Source of the DNA: Algoriphagus iocasae
GTDB lineage: Bacteria > Bacteroidota > Bacteroidia > Cytophagales > Cyclobacteriaceae
Reading direction: 5' to 3'
DNA: 64,000 nt
NCBI RefSeq assembly: GCF_014206875.1
Contig: NZ_JACIJO010000003.1
Coordinates: 164,066 to 228,065, forward strand
Below are positions 16,719 to 25,673 of the stretch, in pieces. The notes beneath the pieces are model-generated. The model was given only the letters and a program-made list of their open reading frames with translations, did no database searches and was not told where the DNA came from. The first letter of the stretch is position 1; each line of letters begins with the position of its first letter. The translations under genes and the position numbers were made by a program.

Positions 16719-17137
16719 CGGAGCTTAATCAAGACTTTGGCAGGTTTTTCTCCTACTTTGAATGATGATTTTTCAAAACTCGGAGCACCAAAAAGGAGTG
16801 AGGGGTTGTTTGAAAATCCAAATTTGTCCAAAGGATAGCCAATGCCGTTTTTCTTGATTTTTCCATCCAAATCCTCGTCATGGAAAACTGTGATCGCATA
16901 ATTTCCAGGTTTTAAATCCTTGATGATGATGTAACCTCTTTTATTCTTGACGGGAATGATAAATTGTTTTAAGGCTTTTTCAGGATCTTCAGGAAAACCA
17001 TCTTTTTGGTCAAATAAGAGGATCTGGAGATTCCCTTCATTCCATTCAGTTTCTTCGATGGTGAGATGGATTTCTCCTGAATTAACCTGACCAGTAACTA
17101 GAAGAAGGTTTAATAAGAAGGTGAAAATAAAACTCAT
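16715..17137 (-). CDS. DUF2141 family secreted protein
   Basis: A 140-residue protein with an N-terminal signal peptide (about 1-20, LLLVTGQVNSG). The body has the DUF2141 signature: GNLQILLFDQKDGFPED, ITVFHDEDLDGKIKKNGIGYPLDKFGFSNN. The family is widespread in Bacteroidota and Proteobacteria, located in the periplasm or outer membrane, with no firm function. Its ATG overlaps the stop of menE (ATGA, 17134-17137), so it is translationally coupled to menE, although no biochemical link is known. Confidence 0.85.
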   Translation of the reverse strand: MSFIFTFLLNLLLVTGQVNSGEIHLTIEETEWNEGNLQILLFDQKDGFPEDPEKALKQFIIPVKNKRGYIIIKDLKPGNYAITVFHDEDLDGKIKKNGIGYPLDKFGFSNNPSLLFGAPSFEKSSFKVGEKPAKVLIKLR

Positions 17138-18204
17138 TGACTCAACTCTCTCGTTTTTATTCGGTTTACTTTTCCTGAATCTGTTCGTATAAACTCAGGC
17201 AAAAAGATAATTTCTTTTGGCGATTCATATTTGCCTAATTGATCTTTGAGCTGATCATGCAAATCTTTTGCCTTTTCTTCGTAGCCAAGTTCAGATTCAA
17301 TAAATAAAACCAGGCGATTTCCGAGTTTTTCATCTGGCAATCCGCTCAAAAAGTAATTTGAATCAGGAAAATAAGACTTTACGGATGCTTCAATTTTTGA
17401 TTCTAAAACTTCAGGATGGAGCTTAATTCCTCCTGAATTAATCACGAAATCAGCTCTGCCTAACCAATTGAATTTAGTACGATCAATAATTTTTACCAGA
17501 TCATTTGTTTGGATTTTTTCATTCCCACTCATTTCGGATTGAACCCAAAGCGTTTCCCGTTCATCAGTTCCGACCTTCACGTCCGGCAAAGCTTCATATA
17601 CCAATTCTTCGTTTTGGTAGGGTGCGATAGCTATATGGGAAACGGTTTCAGTCATTCCATAGGTTTGAAATGCGCTTATTTGATTAGAAACAAGAGCATT
17701 CTTTACTGAATGAGAAACAGGTGCTCCTCCGATGATTAGGTATTCTACTTCCTTTAATTGTTCCAAAGACTCCTTTATGCTGGTCTCGACTTGTAATGGA
17801 ACCATTGCAATGAATTTTGGACGAAACCCTTCTGGAATCGAGACGAGAGGATTTGAACTTGGTTCAACAGCTACAATTGGACAACTCCAAACCATCGCTC
17901 TTACTAGCATCATTTTGCCTGCAATGAACTTTGGGTTCATGCACAGAAGCATGGGTGTACCAGCTTTGATGTTAAAATATTTTTGTGTCGCCAATGCACT
18001 TGCGAGCATTTGAGATCGGCGGATTGTGATGATTTTGGGTGTTCCCGTAGAACCTGAAGTTTGAATATCAAAAGAATTTTGACCATCCAGCCAATCTTTG
18101 CAAAAAGAGATTGCATCCTGGGCAAACTCAGGTAGATCTGGCATGGAGGACTCAAAATCAGAAATTTCAGAGAATCTTTTAGACCCAATTATCAATTCAA
18201 ACAT
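17134..18204 (-). CDS. menE: O-succinylbenzoate-CoA ligase-like AMP-binding enzyme
   Basis: A 356-residue protein, short for an acyl-CoA ligase but typical of Bacteroidota MenE. The AMP-binding P-loop is TSGSTGTPK (49-57). Further motifs are QTYGMTET (ATP/acyl binding) and the hinge GRADFVINSGGIKLHP, with the C-terminal lysine region SGKVNRIKT. MenE joins CoA to o-succinylbenzoate in menaquinone synthesis. The divergent neighbour is menB, the next enzyme in the pathway, which supports the assignment. It is co-transcribed with the DUF2141 gene. Confidence 0.88.
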   Translation of the reverse strand: MFELIIGSKRFSEISDFESSMPDLPEFAQDAISFCKDWLDGQNSFDIQTSGSTGTPKIITIRRSQMLASALATQKYFNIKAGTPMLLCMNPKFIAGKMMLVRAMVWSCPIVAVEPSSNPLVSIPEGFRPKFIAMVPLQVETSIKESLEQLKEVEYLIIGGAPVSHSVKNALVSNQISAFQTYGMTETVSHIAIAPYQNEELVYEALPDVKVGTDERETLWVQSEMSGNEKIQTNDLVKIIDRTKFNWLGRADFVINSGGIKLHPEVLESKIEASVKSYFPDSNYFLSGLPDEKLGNRLVLFIESELGYEEKAKDLHDQLKDQLGKYESPKEIIFLPEFIRTDSGKVNRIKTRELSQ

Positions 18205-18309
18205 GGAATTCCAGAGCGGTTATTGAAGTAAGTAGCGTACCAAACTACTAACAAATTTCGGTGAAGCCTGTTATCTTGCATCAAAAATAGACCTTTAAAT
18301 TCATATATA

Positions 18310-19143
18310 ATGGAGTGGATTACTGTCAAAGAATACGAAGATATCACCTATAAAAAGTGTAATGGCGTAGCTAGAATTGCTTTTAACAGGCCAGAAGTAC
18401 GAAATGCTTTCCGACCTAAAACTACCTCAGAATTGTACGATGCGTTTTACGATGCGCAGGAAGACACCTCCATTGGAGTGGTTCTTTTAAGTGGAGAAGG
18501 CCCATCGAAAAAAGATGGTGGCTGGGCTTTTTGTTCTGGAGGTGATCAGAAGGCGAGAGGAGAGCAAGGTTATGTGGGAGAAGATGGCTATCATCGATTG
18601 AATATTTTGGAAGTTCAGAGGCTGATCCGTTTTATGCCAAAAGTGGTGATTGCGGTTGTTCCTGGTTGGGCAGTAGGAGGTGGACATAGTTTGCACGTAG
18701 TATGTGATTTGACCTTGGCTAGTAAAGAACATGCGATTTTCAAACAAACAGATGCTGATGTGACCAGTTTTGATGGCGGATATGGCTCTGCTTATTTGGC
18801 TAAGATGGTTGGGCAGAAAAAAGCCAGAGAAATTTTCTTTTTAGGAAGAAACTATTCTGCTCAGAATGCTTATGAAATGGGAATGGTCAATGCAGTTATT
18901 CCTCATGATGAACTAGAGTCAACTGCCTACGAATGGGCGCAAGAGATTTTAGCGAAATCCCCAACTTCTATCAAGATGTTGAAATTTGCAATGAACTTAA
19001 CCGATGATGGAATGGTAGGCCAGCAGGTATTTGCCGGAGAAGCAACACGATTGGCATACGGAACCGAGGAGGCCAAAGAAGGTAGAAATGCCTTTTTAGA
19101 GAAGCGCAAGCCTGACTTTGGAGCCAATAAATGGATTCCTTAA
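18310..19143 (+). CDS. menB: 1,4-dihydroxy-2-naphthoyl-CoA synthase
   Basis: A 277-residue crotonase-fold enzyme that closes the ring of o-succinylbenzoyl-CoA to give the naphthoyl-CoA precursor of menaquinone. Characteristic MenB segments are FNRPEVRNAFRPKT, WAFCSGGDQKARG (oxyanion hole), VVPGWAVGGGHSLHVVCDLTLAS, QTDADVTSFDGGYGSAYLAK and the C-terminal LEKRKPDFGANKW. Length matches the family. It is monocistronic with its own terminator and divergent from menE across 105 bp. Menaquinone is the usual respiratory quinone of this phylum. Confidence 0.96.
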   Translation: MEWITVKEYEDITYKKCNGVARIAFNRPEVRNAFRPKTTSELYDAFYDAQEDTSIGVVLLSGEGPSKKDGGWAFCSGGDQKARGEQGYVGEDGYHRLNILEVQRLIRFMPKVVIAVVPGWAVGGGHSLHVVCDLTLASKEHAIFKQTDADVTSFDGGYGSAYLAKMVGQKKAREIFFLGRNYSAQNAYEMGMVNAVIPHDELESTAYEWAQEILAKSPTSIKMLKFAMNLTDDGMVGQQVFAGEATRLAYGTEEAKEGRNAFLEKRKPDFGANKWIP

Positions 19144-19170
19144 AAAGTCAGAAAGTTAAAATATGAAAAC

Positions 19171-19206
19171 AAAAAAGGTTCGAGTTCTAATACTCGAACC
19201 TTTTTT
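19171..19206. terminator. Bidirectional intrinsic terminator after menB
   Basis: Perfect inverted repeat AAAAAAGGTTCGAG (19171-19184) / CTCGAACCTTTTTT (19193-19206) with an 8-nt loop. It serves menB on plus and the beta-lactamase-fold gene on minus, whose stop is at 19216. Confidence 0.92.
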
Positions 19207-19215
19207 ATGTCAATT

Positions 19216-20439
19216 CTATTCGATCGCCTGATAGACGAATTGCCTCATTTTTTCACCCCAGTAATTATCATAATTCGCCATCTGAGTCATGAAGATGGAA
19301 ATCAGATTTTCTTTTGGGTCCACAAAGAAAAATGTACAATAGGCACCGCTCCAGAAATACTGGCCAACCGATCCTAAGGCTTTTGCATCCGCCAAATCCT
19401 CCAAAACAGCAAAACCAAAACCAAATCCATGTCCAGGAGAATTATAAAGTCCATTTGCCTGGTCGATGGTCATGATTTCAATAGTCTTAGGACTGAGGAA
19501 TTGAATTCCATGACTTTCTCCTCCATTCAAAAGCATAGTCGTGAACTTGGAGTAATCTTCAGCAGTAGAAAATAACCCATGAGTTCCTCCAAACACTTTA
19601 TTTCCTTCTGTTGGGGTTTGTCTTTCTACTTTGATCAATTTTCCATTTTCATCTTTTGTATGAACTTGAACCATTCTGGACTTTTGATCATCTGTTAGAT
19701 TATAGCCTGTGTCTTTCATGTCCAAGGGATCAAAAATTCTTTCTTGAAGAAATTCCGCCGTGGTCATTCCCGAAAATTTCTCAATCAAAAGAGACAAAAC
19801 ATCAGGTGAAGCTGAATAATACCATTGCTCTCCAGGTTCCCCTATCAATGGCTGATTCACTAAAGTCCGAACTCTGCTTTCAATATTTTCCTGAGGGGAA
19901 CCATAAATGGCTGTTCTGATTTCTTCTTCCAGTTTTCCTGCTGCAATTCCATGGGAAAAGCCAGCTGTATGGCTCAATAGATTCGCGATGGTAACTTTGT
20001 TTTGAGCAGGTTTGGTACCTCCGGCTATTCCTTTACTTGGATCTATTGCGATTTTTAAATCTTTAAACCATGGGAGGTATTTCTCTACTGGATCGTTTAA
20101 TTGAAAATACCCTTCTTCATAAAGCATCATAAATGCTGTGGTGACAATAGGTTTGGTCATAGACTGGATGAAAAAAATCTGATCTTCCACCATTGGTTTT
20201 TTACTGTCGATATCACTGCTGCCAAATGCTTTCTGATGTACCACCTCTCCGTTTTTCAATACCATGACAACAGCTCCTGGAATTGCTCCTTTTTGAATAC
20301 TTTGCTCAATAAAATGATCATATCTTTCTAAGCGTTCAATTGATATTTCAGAAGTACGACTATGGATTGTCTGCGAAAACGCAGAAGTAGAAATAAAGAA
20401 AGCTGCGATTCCTAATTTTATTAATTTGGATTTGAACAT
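19216..20439 (-). CDS. Serine hydrolase of the beta-lactamase class C / EstB family, secreted
   Basis: I place the start at the ATG at 20439 (MFKSKLIKLGIAAFF), which begins a good signal peptide ending SAFSQ; a TTG 12 codons upstream would spoil it. The mature protein has the SxxK motif SMTK (Ser93, Lys96), the Tyr motif region YYSASPDVLSLL and the C-terminal GSVGQYFWSGAYCTFFFVDP block. This is typical of EstB-like esterases and D-aminopeptidase relatives rather than true AmpC. It acts in the periplasm on an unknown ester or amide. It follows the DJ-1 gene but is separated from it by a terminator. Confidence 0.88.
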   Translation of the reverse strand: MFKSKLIKLGIAAFFISTSAFSQTIHSRTSEISIERLERYDHFIEQSIQKGAIPGAVVMVLKNGEVVHQKAFGSSDIDSKKPMVEDQIFFIQSMTKPIVTTAFMMLYEEGYFQLNDPVEKYLPWFKDLKIAIDPSKGIAGGTKPAQNKVTIANLLSHTAGFSHGIAAGKLEEEIRTAIYGSPQENIESRVRTLVNQPLIGEPGEQWYYSASPDVLSLLIEKFSGMTTAEFLQERIFDPLDMKDTGYNLTDDQKSRMVQVHTKDENGKLIKVERQTPTEGNKVFGGTHGLFSTAEDYSKFTTMLLNGGESHGIQFLSPKTIEIMTIDQANGLYNSPGHGFGFGFAVLEDLADAKALGSVGQYFWSGAYCTFFFVDPKENLISIFMTQMANYDNYWGEKMRQFVYQAIE

Positions 20440-20510
20440 GGTGGTTTTGGGCGTTAATAAATATTTGTGCTTCAATTTTCAATTTAACGAATTCAAGGCT
20501 TTAAAAAACA

Positions 20511-20541
20511 AAAGCCTTTTCCAGCGTGAAGAAAAGGCTTT
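20511..20541 (-). terminator. Intrinsic terminator after the DJ-1/PfpI gene
   Basis: Perfect 11-bp stem AAAGCCTTTTC (20511-20521) / GAAAAGGCTTT (20531-20541), followed on the minus strand by a T-rich stretch. It lies 20 bp after the stop of the DJ-1/PfpI gene and upstream of the serine hydrolase gene, so it separates their transcripts. Confidence 0.85.
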
Positions 20542-20561
20542 ATTAGAATTTGGAGCTTGGG

Positions 20562-21137
20562 TTAAATTTCAATTTTAACTCCCAATACTTTTAGGAATTC
20601 ACGGATCCAGGCAGCGTGGCCAGGCCAAGCTGGTGAAGTAACCAAATTCCCATCAACATAAGCATCTGTAGCTGGGATTTCGTGAAACTCCCCCCCAGCA
20701 ATGGTGACTTCAGGGCCAACTGCTGGATATGCAGTTAGTTTCCTTCCTTTTACTACACCAGCAGCCGTCAAAATCTGAATTCCATGGCAAACGGCTGCTA
20801 CTGGTTTATTGGTTTCGAAAAAGTGTCTTACAATTTCCAAAACCTTATCATTGAGACGAAGATATTCTGGTGCTCTACCTCCGGCTATGGCGATACCTGC
20901 ATAATCATCCACATTGACCTGATCAAATGAATAGTTCAACATAAAATTATGCCCGGGTTTTTCGGAATAAGTTTGATCTCCTTCAAAATCATGGATCGCA
21001 GTTTTGATCGTTTCTCCTTTTTTCTTTCCTGGGCAAACAGCATGAACTTCAAATCCTACCATTTCCAGCATTTGAAAAGGGACCATTGTTTCATAGTCTT
21101 CTGCAAAATCTCCTGTGAGAAATAAAATCTTTTTCAT
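20562..21137 (-). CDS. DJ-1/PfpI family protein
   Basis: A 191-residue flavodoxin-like protein. The nucleophile elbow is [10 protein letters not shown], with Cys117 followed by His118; upstream glycines are in [14 protein letters not shown]. This fits the PfpI/YhbO subgroup of class I glutamine amidotransferase-like proteins, reported as proteases, glyoxalases or deglycases. The function is debated, so I keep to the family name. It has no signal peptide. It lies 60 bp after the GNAT gene on the same strand and has its own terminator. Confidence 0.9.
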   Translation of the reverse strand: MKKILFLTGDFAEDYETMVPFQMLEMVGFEVHAVCPGKKKGETIKTAIHDFEGDQTYSEKPGHNFMLNYSFDQVNVDDYAGIAIAGGRAPEYLRLNDKVLEIVRHFFETNKPVAAVCHGIQILTAAGVVKGRKLTAYPAVGPEVTIAGGEFHEIPATDAYVDGNLVTSPAWPGHAAWIREFLKVLGVKIEI

Positions 21138-21197
21138 GATAATGTTAGATTTATTTTTGAAAAATTTGTTGACTTTTTGTGTATTCAGTATTCTGAT

Positions 21198-21728
21198 TTA
21201 CTCATTAAATTCTTTTGGGTATTCTACCATTCCATTTACTTCTTTCAACGTGCCAGATGTCAGTTCAATTGCCATGCAATTTTCCTTGGGTACATCGAAT
21301 GGAAATTCGATTCCGAATAGGTCGGCTCGTTGATATCCAAATTTTGGATAGTAGTTTTCATGGCCAAGTAAGACAATGGATTGATATCCCAATTCTTTTG
21401 CTCTTCGGTGTGCTTCTTTAATTAGTTTTCCTCCAATTCCATTTCGTTGAAAAACGGGAAGCACCGAAACGGGAGCGAGAGCCAAAGACTCAAATTGATT
21501 TAGAGCGTTGATGATTTTTAGTTTGGTGAGCAAGACATGCCCTACTATTTTATTTTCGTATTCCGCGACTAGGGAAAGCTCAGGAATAAAGGCATTTGAT
21601 TTTCTCAAGCGATCAACAAGAAATTGTTCTTTATGATCGCTGTATTTTTCTGTCTCAAAAGCTGAAGCAATGAGTTCAAAAACCGCATTATAATCAGAGG
21701 GTTTTTCTTGGCGAATAGTTACTTCCAT
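21198..21728 (-). CDS. GNAT family N-acetyltransferase
   Basis: A 176-residue protein with the acetyl-CoA binding motif VLPVFQRNGIGGKLIKEA (the Q/R-x-x-G-x-G/A loop is QRNGIGG). The N-terminal strand-helix pair MEVTIRQEKPSDYNAVFELI and the C-terminal LLGHENYYPKFGYQRA, typical of YhbS-like GNATs, support the call. The acceptor substrate is unknown. It probably shares a transcript with the DJ-1 gene. The divergent gap to the alpha/beta hydrolase holds the palindrome TTAACT-GTT-AGTTAA (21791-21805). Confidence 0.9.
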   Translation of the reverse strand: MEVTIRQEKPSDYNAVFELIASAFETEKYSDHKEQFLVDRLRKSNAFIPELSLVAEYENKIVGHVLLTKLKIINALNQFESLALAPVSVLPVFQRNGIGGKLIKEAHRRAKELGYQSIVLLGHENYYPKFGYQRADLFGIEFPFDVPKENCMAIELTSGTLKEVNGMVEYPKEFNE

Positions 21729-21909
21729 GTTGGCTTACCTTCTTGCTATTACCTATTACCACAATTTAAGAAAAAGCTCTAGCAATAAGATTAACTGTTA
21801 GTTAAGTTTTCCTAACGTATTATGGATCTGGAATACTTTTACAAGCAGTAGCTTTTGTTGCTACACTTTTTCATTGCAACTTAAGTGGCTAAACCCAAAC
21901 TTGTAGAAT

Positions 21910-22749
21910 ATGAAGCATCTCGAAACAGCCTACAAAACGCATGACGGAAAAGAACTGTATTTGCAAGCTTGGATGGCAGATGTTCCTAAAGCCGCAATGT
22001 TACTCGTTCATGGGCTAGGGGAGCACAGTTCGAGGTATTTGCATTTGGTTGAAAAGCTCAATGAGGCAGGTGTTTCTGTTTTTACCTTTGATGGACGTGG
22101 GCATGGAAAATCCGCAAAAGTTAAACCTGATGCCTTTTTTGAGTCAGCTGATGATTACCTGAAGGATATTGATGCACTTTTTGGGAAAGTCAAATCCTAT
22201 TCGCCCGGGCTCCCTGCCTTTATTTATGGACATAGCATGGGTGGAGGATTGGTGGCTGCTTATGTTTTGAAATATAAGCCTGAAGCTGCCGGTGTGGTTT
22301 TGAGCTCTCCGGCGATTAAAGAAGCGGAAGGAACTTCTAAAATCCTGATTGCTTTATCTAGCATGATCAGTAAGTATTTCCCTAAGCTGAAAGCCTTGAA
22401 ATTGGATGCGAATAAAGTCTCTAGAATCCCTGAAGAAGTTCAAAAATACCTGCAAGATCCATTCGTCTACACCGAAGCAATTCCTGCTCGAACGGGATAT
22501 GAATTGTTGCAGCTCATGAATTATATACAAGGAAATGCTTCAGAATTTAATTTGCCTCTATTGTTGATTCATGGTTCTGATGATGGGTTGACCAACCCGA
22601 AAGGATCTGAATTACTTTTTGAAAATGCTAAATCTGCAGACAAAACCCTTAAGATTTTTCCAGGCGGTTATCATGAGTTGATCAATGATTTAGATCGGGA
22701 TGAGGTAATGAATTTAATTGTCAGTTGGATCGAAATCCGGCTCGCTTAG
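21910..22749 (+). CDS. Alpha/beta hydrolase, monoacylglycerol lipase-like
   Basis: A 279-residue serine hydrolase (Hydrolase_4 / lysophospholipase family). The oxyanion region is LLVHGLGEHSSRY (31-43), the nucleophile is Ser109 in GHSMGGG, the acid is probably Asp225 (HGSDDGLTNP) and the base is His255 (GGYHEL). There is no signal peptide, so it is cytosolic. It likely hydrolyses monoacylglycerols or lysophospholipids, inferred from the family. It is monocistronic and convergent with the VOC gene. Confidence 0.9.
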   Translation: MKHLETAYKTHDGKELYLQAWMADVPKAAMLLVHGLGEHSSRYLHLVEKLNEAGVSVFTFDGRGHGKSAKVKPDAFFESADDYLKDIDALFGKVKSYSPGLPAFIYGHSMGGGLVAAYVLKYKPEAAGVVLSSPAIKEAEGTSKILIALSSMISKYFPKLKALKLDANKVSRIPEEVQKYLQDPFVYTEAIPARTGYELLQLMNYIQGNASEFNLPLLLIHGSDDGLTNPKGSELLFENAKSADKTLKIFPGGYHELINDLDRDEVMNLIVSWIEIRLA

Positions 22750-22764
22750 ACATACTTCATAAGA

Positions 22765-23250
22765 TTAAATTTCAGCCAATAATCCATTGATATCCAATTG
22801 CCTTGTATACATCATAATACTATCATCAGGATTTAATGGCCACTCTTCCCTCGGTCTGTCCCAATACAATTCCACACCATTTTCATCTGGATCATCCAGG
22901 TATATGGCCTCCGAAACTCCATGATCAGCAGCCCCGGTAAGTGGGTATTTCGCATCGATCAATCTTTGGAGCAATACCGCCAAATCGCGTCTGGTTGGTA
23001 ATAAAATAGCCGTATGAAACAGACCAGCAGTGTTTTTGGGTGCGGGTTTTCCGCCTTTGCTCTGCCAGGTGTTTAATCCGATATGATGGTGGTAACCGCC
23101 AGCAGAAATAAATGCTGCATCCTGTCCGTACATAGTGACCAATTCAAACCCTAAAAGATCTTTATAGAACTCTAATGATCGTTGGAGGTCAGAAACTTTG
23201 AGATGAATATGGCCGATTCGGGTGGCTGTGGGGATGGTGTAATCATTCAT
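22765..23250 (-). CDS. VOC family protein (glyoxalase/extradiol dioxygenase-like)
   Basis: A 161-residue protein with the paired beta-alpha-beta-beta-beta modules of the vicinal oxygen chelate fold. Possible metal ligands are His in RIGHIHLKVSD, His in LFHTAILLPTRRD and Glu in NGVELYWDRP, the arrangement of type I extradiol dioxygenases related to CatE. The substrate cannot be told. It is a single gene; upstream is the long inverted repeat at 23261-23330. Confidence 0.87.
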   Translation of the reverse strand: MNDYTIPTATRIGHIHLKVSDLQRSLEFYKDLLGFELVTMYGQDAAFISAGGYHHHIGLNTWQSKGGKPAPKNTAGLFHTAILLPTRRDLAVLLQRLIDAKYPLTGAADHGVSEAIYLDDPDENGVELYWDRPREEWPLNPDDSIMMYTRQLDINGLLAEI

Positions 23251-23260
23251 AAATTTGAAG

Positions 23261-23330
23261 TTTGAGATTTGAAATTAACCCAACGGTTTGCAGATTAGTG
23301 CCAACTAGCAGGGAAATTTCAAATCTCAAA
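23261..23330. repeat. Perfect 16-bp inverted repeat with 38-nt loop
   Basis: TTTGAGATTTGAAATT (23261-23276) pairs exactly with AATTTCAAATCTCAAA (23315-23330), and the flanks (AAATTTGA at 23251, TCAAATTT at 23340) extend the similarity. It fills the gap between the GH67 gene's stop and the VOC gene's start on the minus strand. It could act as a terminator-like structure or be a small palindromic insertion. Confidence 0.75.
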
Positions 23331-23346
23331 TAAGAAATATCAAATT

Positions 23347-25500
23347 TTAAATCCCTGGAGCATTGGGGAACATTAAGCTTTTATAGTATTCTAGATCTCC
23401 TTCTGGCTGTTCTATATCCGTTGGGAAAGGTCGATTGGAGAACGTTTGAAAGTAAAGTAGACAGGCATTTCTCCACCATTCTGCTTCTTCTTCCTGAATT
23501 TCCAATAGTTGTCTTACATGGTCGAATTCTTCTGGGTCTATTTTGGATTCCAGAGAAGCCCAAGTTTCCTGCATTTTTCTCACATTTTTCACTCCTCGAT
23601 CATAATGATGTGCAATTCCTTCCCACAGTGTATCTCCGTTTTTCAATTTAAAATCCCAAGGTACATGATGGAACCAAAGCAGGTATTTTTCAGGAATCTG
23701 ATGTGGATCTCCCCAGTTTTGAACTACCTCAGGAGCATATTGATCTAAAGCGCCACTGCCATCACTTGTTCGGTCAAAACCAATACCTAGACTATCAGCT
23801 TGGTGATAATAGGGTGCTGTCCAATCTGCTCTTCCACCCATTACCCATGGTCCTGGACCATAATGATGACTTCTGCCCATGATATGGTGCAATCCCAAAG
23901 GAGTCATATAATCCACAGCTGTTTCATGGGATTCCAGAAGTATTTCATCGATTTTCGTGACAACCTCCTGATCTTGACCAAAGGTCAACTCGGTCCATTC
24001 TTTCGCGATTTCCTCTGAAGTGATTTCTGGATTCCAAGCCATTTTCCCAAAAGCAAACCAGTTGGACTGAGCAAAAAGATGACCGGTCCAATTGCGATCT
24101 GTTCCGATATTGGAAACTCCAGCCATCAAAGTCATTTTCTGATTTGTTTCTTTTCCTTCCAAAACGCTACCTACCGTGGAGGAAGGAGTAGGTCTATAGG
24201 TTTTGCTCTTTAGCACTTCTTCCCACATGGGAGTGAGGAAAACGAGATTTGTAGCTTGGCCCAAATATTCCTGAGTAATCTGAAACTCCATTCCCACATT
24301 CGTTTGGTTGATTGCCCCAAAAAGAGGGTGGAAAGGTTCACGTGGTTGAAAGTCTATTGCGCCATTCTTTATTTGAATGATGACATTGTCTTTGAACTTT
24401 CCATCCAGTGGTTCAAACTCATTATTTGCCTGCATGTGGCGATCCACTTCGTCTTCGTGTGAATACACAAATGCCCGCCAAATCAGTATGCCTCCATGTG
24501 GAGCCAAAGCGTCCGCAAGCATGTTTGCTCCCTCGGCATGGTTTCTCCCATATTCATGGGGACCTGGCTGACCTTCTGAATTTGCTTTGACAAGAAATCC
24601 GCCGAAATCCGGAATAAAAGAATACATCTCATCAGTCTTCTTTTTCCAAAATTCTATCACTTCAGGATCCAAAGGGTCGGCAGTTTTCAATCCTCCGATT
24701 TGAATAGGAGCAGAGAAGCGAGCCGTAAGGAAAACCTTGATTCCATAAGGTCTGAAAACATCCGCCAATGCTTTTGCTTTCTTCATGAAATCGGTCGTTA
24801 ATATCAAGGCATTTGCGTTGACATTGGTCAGTGAAACAGCATTGATTCCGATCGAGGCATTTGCCCTGGCATAGTCGATATATCGAGGATCAATGTATCC
24901 TGGCAGACGGTGCCAATCCCAGATTGAAAATCCGGCATAGCCTCTTTCAACTGTTCTATCTAAGTTATCCCAATGGTTTAACATCCGAAGTTTAATTTTC
25001 GGAGCATCAGCAAATTCTATAGACTTATTGAAAGTATTACTTTGGATTGAATTTATCCAATTGTAGACTCCATATAGAATGCCTACAGGTTGATTTCCAA
25101 TGATGGCATAGTAGGATTTTCCTTCAAATTCTATTTCTCCTCTCCAATAACCTTCAGCTCCAAGTGCTTTTATTTCGGCTTGTTTGGTCAAGGATAAAAC
25201 CTGCGAAAGTTGTTCTCTCGTACCAATCCAAAACGTGGTATTTTGAAGTCGATCTTTAGAGTAAATAGGATCTGAATTCAACATGCCTTTTGCGACAAGA
25301 TTTAGCTCATTTTTGATCGCATCAAAGGTGGGATTTTCGCCAAAAAAGTAAATTCCTTCCAAAAGGGATTTGACTTCTGATTTCAGACTTTGCTCTTGGA
25401 TTGGCTGGTAATCCAACCAAAGTTTATAGCCATCATTGGCAGATGAATTCAAAGAAAAAAAAAGGCAAAATAAGAGTGTAAAATAAATAGGTCTGTACAT
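23347..25500 (-). CDS. Alpha-glucuronidase, GH67, secreted
   Basis: A 717-residue protein with a signal peptide (1-21). It removes 4-O-methylglucuronic acid from xylo-oligosaccharides released from glucuronoxylan. GH67 landmarks: LRMLNHWDNLDRTVERGYAG, SIWDWHRLPGYIDPRY and GGFLVKANSEGQPGPHEYGR. By family analogy (Cellvibrio GlcA67A) the general acid is Glu309 and the base pair is Asp383 (GAIDFQPREP) and Glu411 (TQEYLGQ). Length matches the family. No xylanase, xylosidase or SusCD is next to it, so the rest of the xylan pathway must lie elsewhere. Confidence 0.95.
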   Translation of the reverse strand: MYRPIYFTLLFCLFFSLNSSANDGYKLWLDYQPIQEQSLKSEVKSLLEGIYFFGENPTFDAIKNELNLVAKGMLNSDPIYSKDRLQNTTFWIGTREQLSQVLSLTKQAEIKALGAEGYWRGEIEFEGKSYYAIIGNQPVGILYGVYNWINSIQSNTFNKSIEFADAPKIKLRMLNHWDNLDRTVERGYAGFSIWDWHRLPGYIDPRYIDYARANASIGINAVSLTNVNANALILTTDFMKKAKALADVFRPYGIKVFLTARFSAPIQIGGLKTADPLDPEVIEFWKKKTDEMYSFIPDFGGFLVKANSEGQPGPHEYGRNHAEGANMLADALAPHGGILIWRAFVYSHEDEVDRHMQANNEFEPLDGKFKDNVIIQIKNGAIDFQPREPFHPLFGAINQTNVGMEFQITQEYLGQATNLVFLTPMWEEVLKSKTYRPTPSSTVGSVLEGKETNQKMTLMAGVSNIGTDRNWTGHLFAQSNWFAFGKMAWNPEITSEEIAKEWTELTFGQDQEVVTKIDEILLESHETAVDYMTPLGLHHIMGRSHHYGPGPWVMGGRADWTAPYYHQADSLGIGFDRTSDGSGALDQYAPEVVQNWGDPHQIPEKYLLWFHHVPWDFKLKNGDTLWEGIAHHYDRGVKNVRKMQETWASLESKIDPEEFDHVRQLLEIQEEEAEWWRNACLLYFQTFSNRPFPTDIEQPEGDLEYYKSLMFPNAPGI

Positions 25501-25673
25501 AGGTTATGGGTTTGTGCTGAAAAGATCGAAAAAAGAGAACTAAATCCAATAACACATCAAGGGTATTGATGGAACTTTCCTGATTTTTAATCCTGACAAT
25601 TTTCGTCAATTAGTTGTTTGGATGAAGTTAAAACTAGCAGCCTTCCTTATCTTAGTTGCCTTACTTTTTGCTC

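Noticed and set aside
19216..20439. AmpC beta-lactamase resistance gene
   Set aside because: Only the general SxxK serine-hydrolase features are present and the family resembles EstB esterases, so resistance cannot be inferred.
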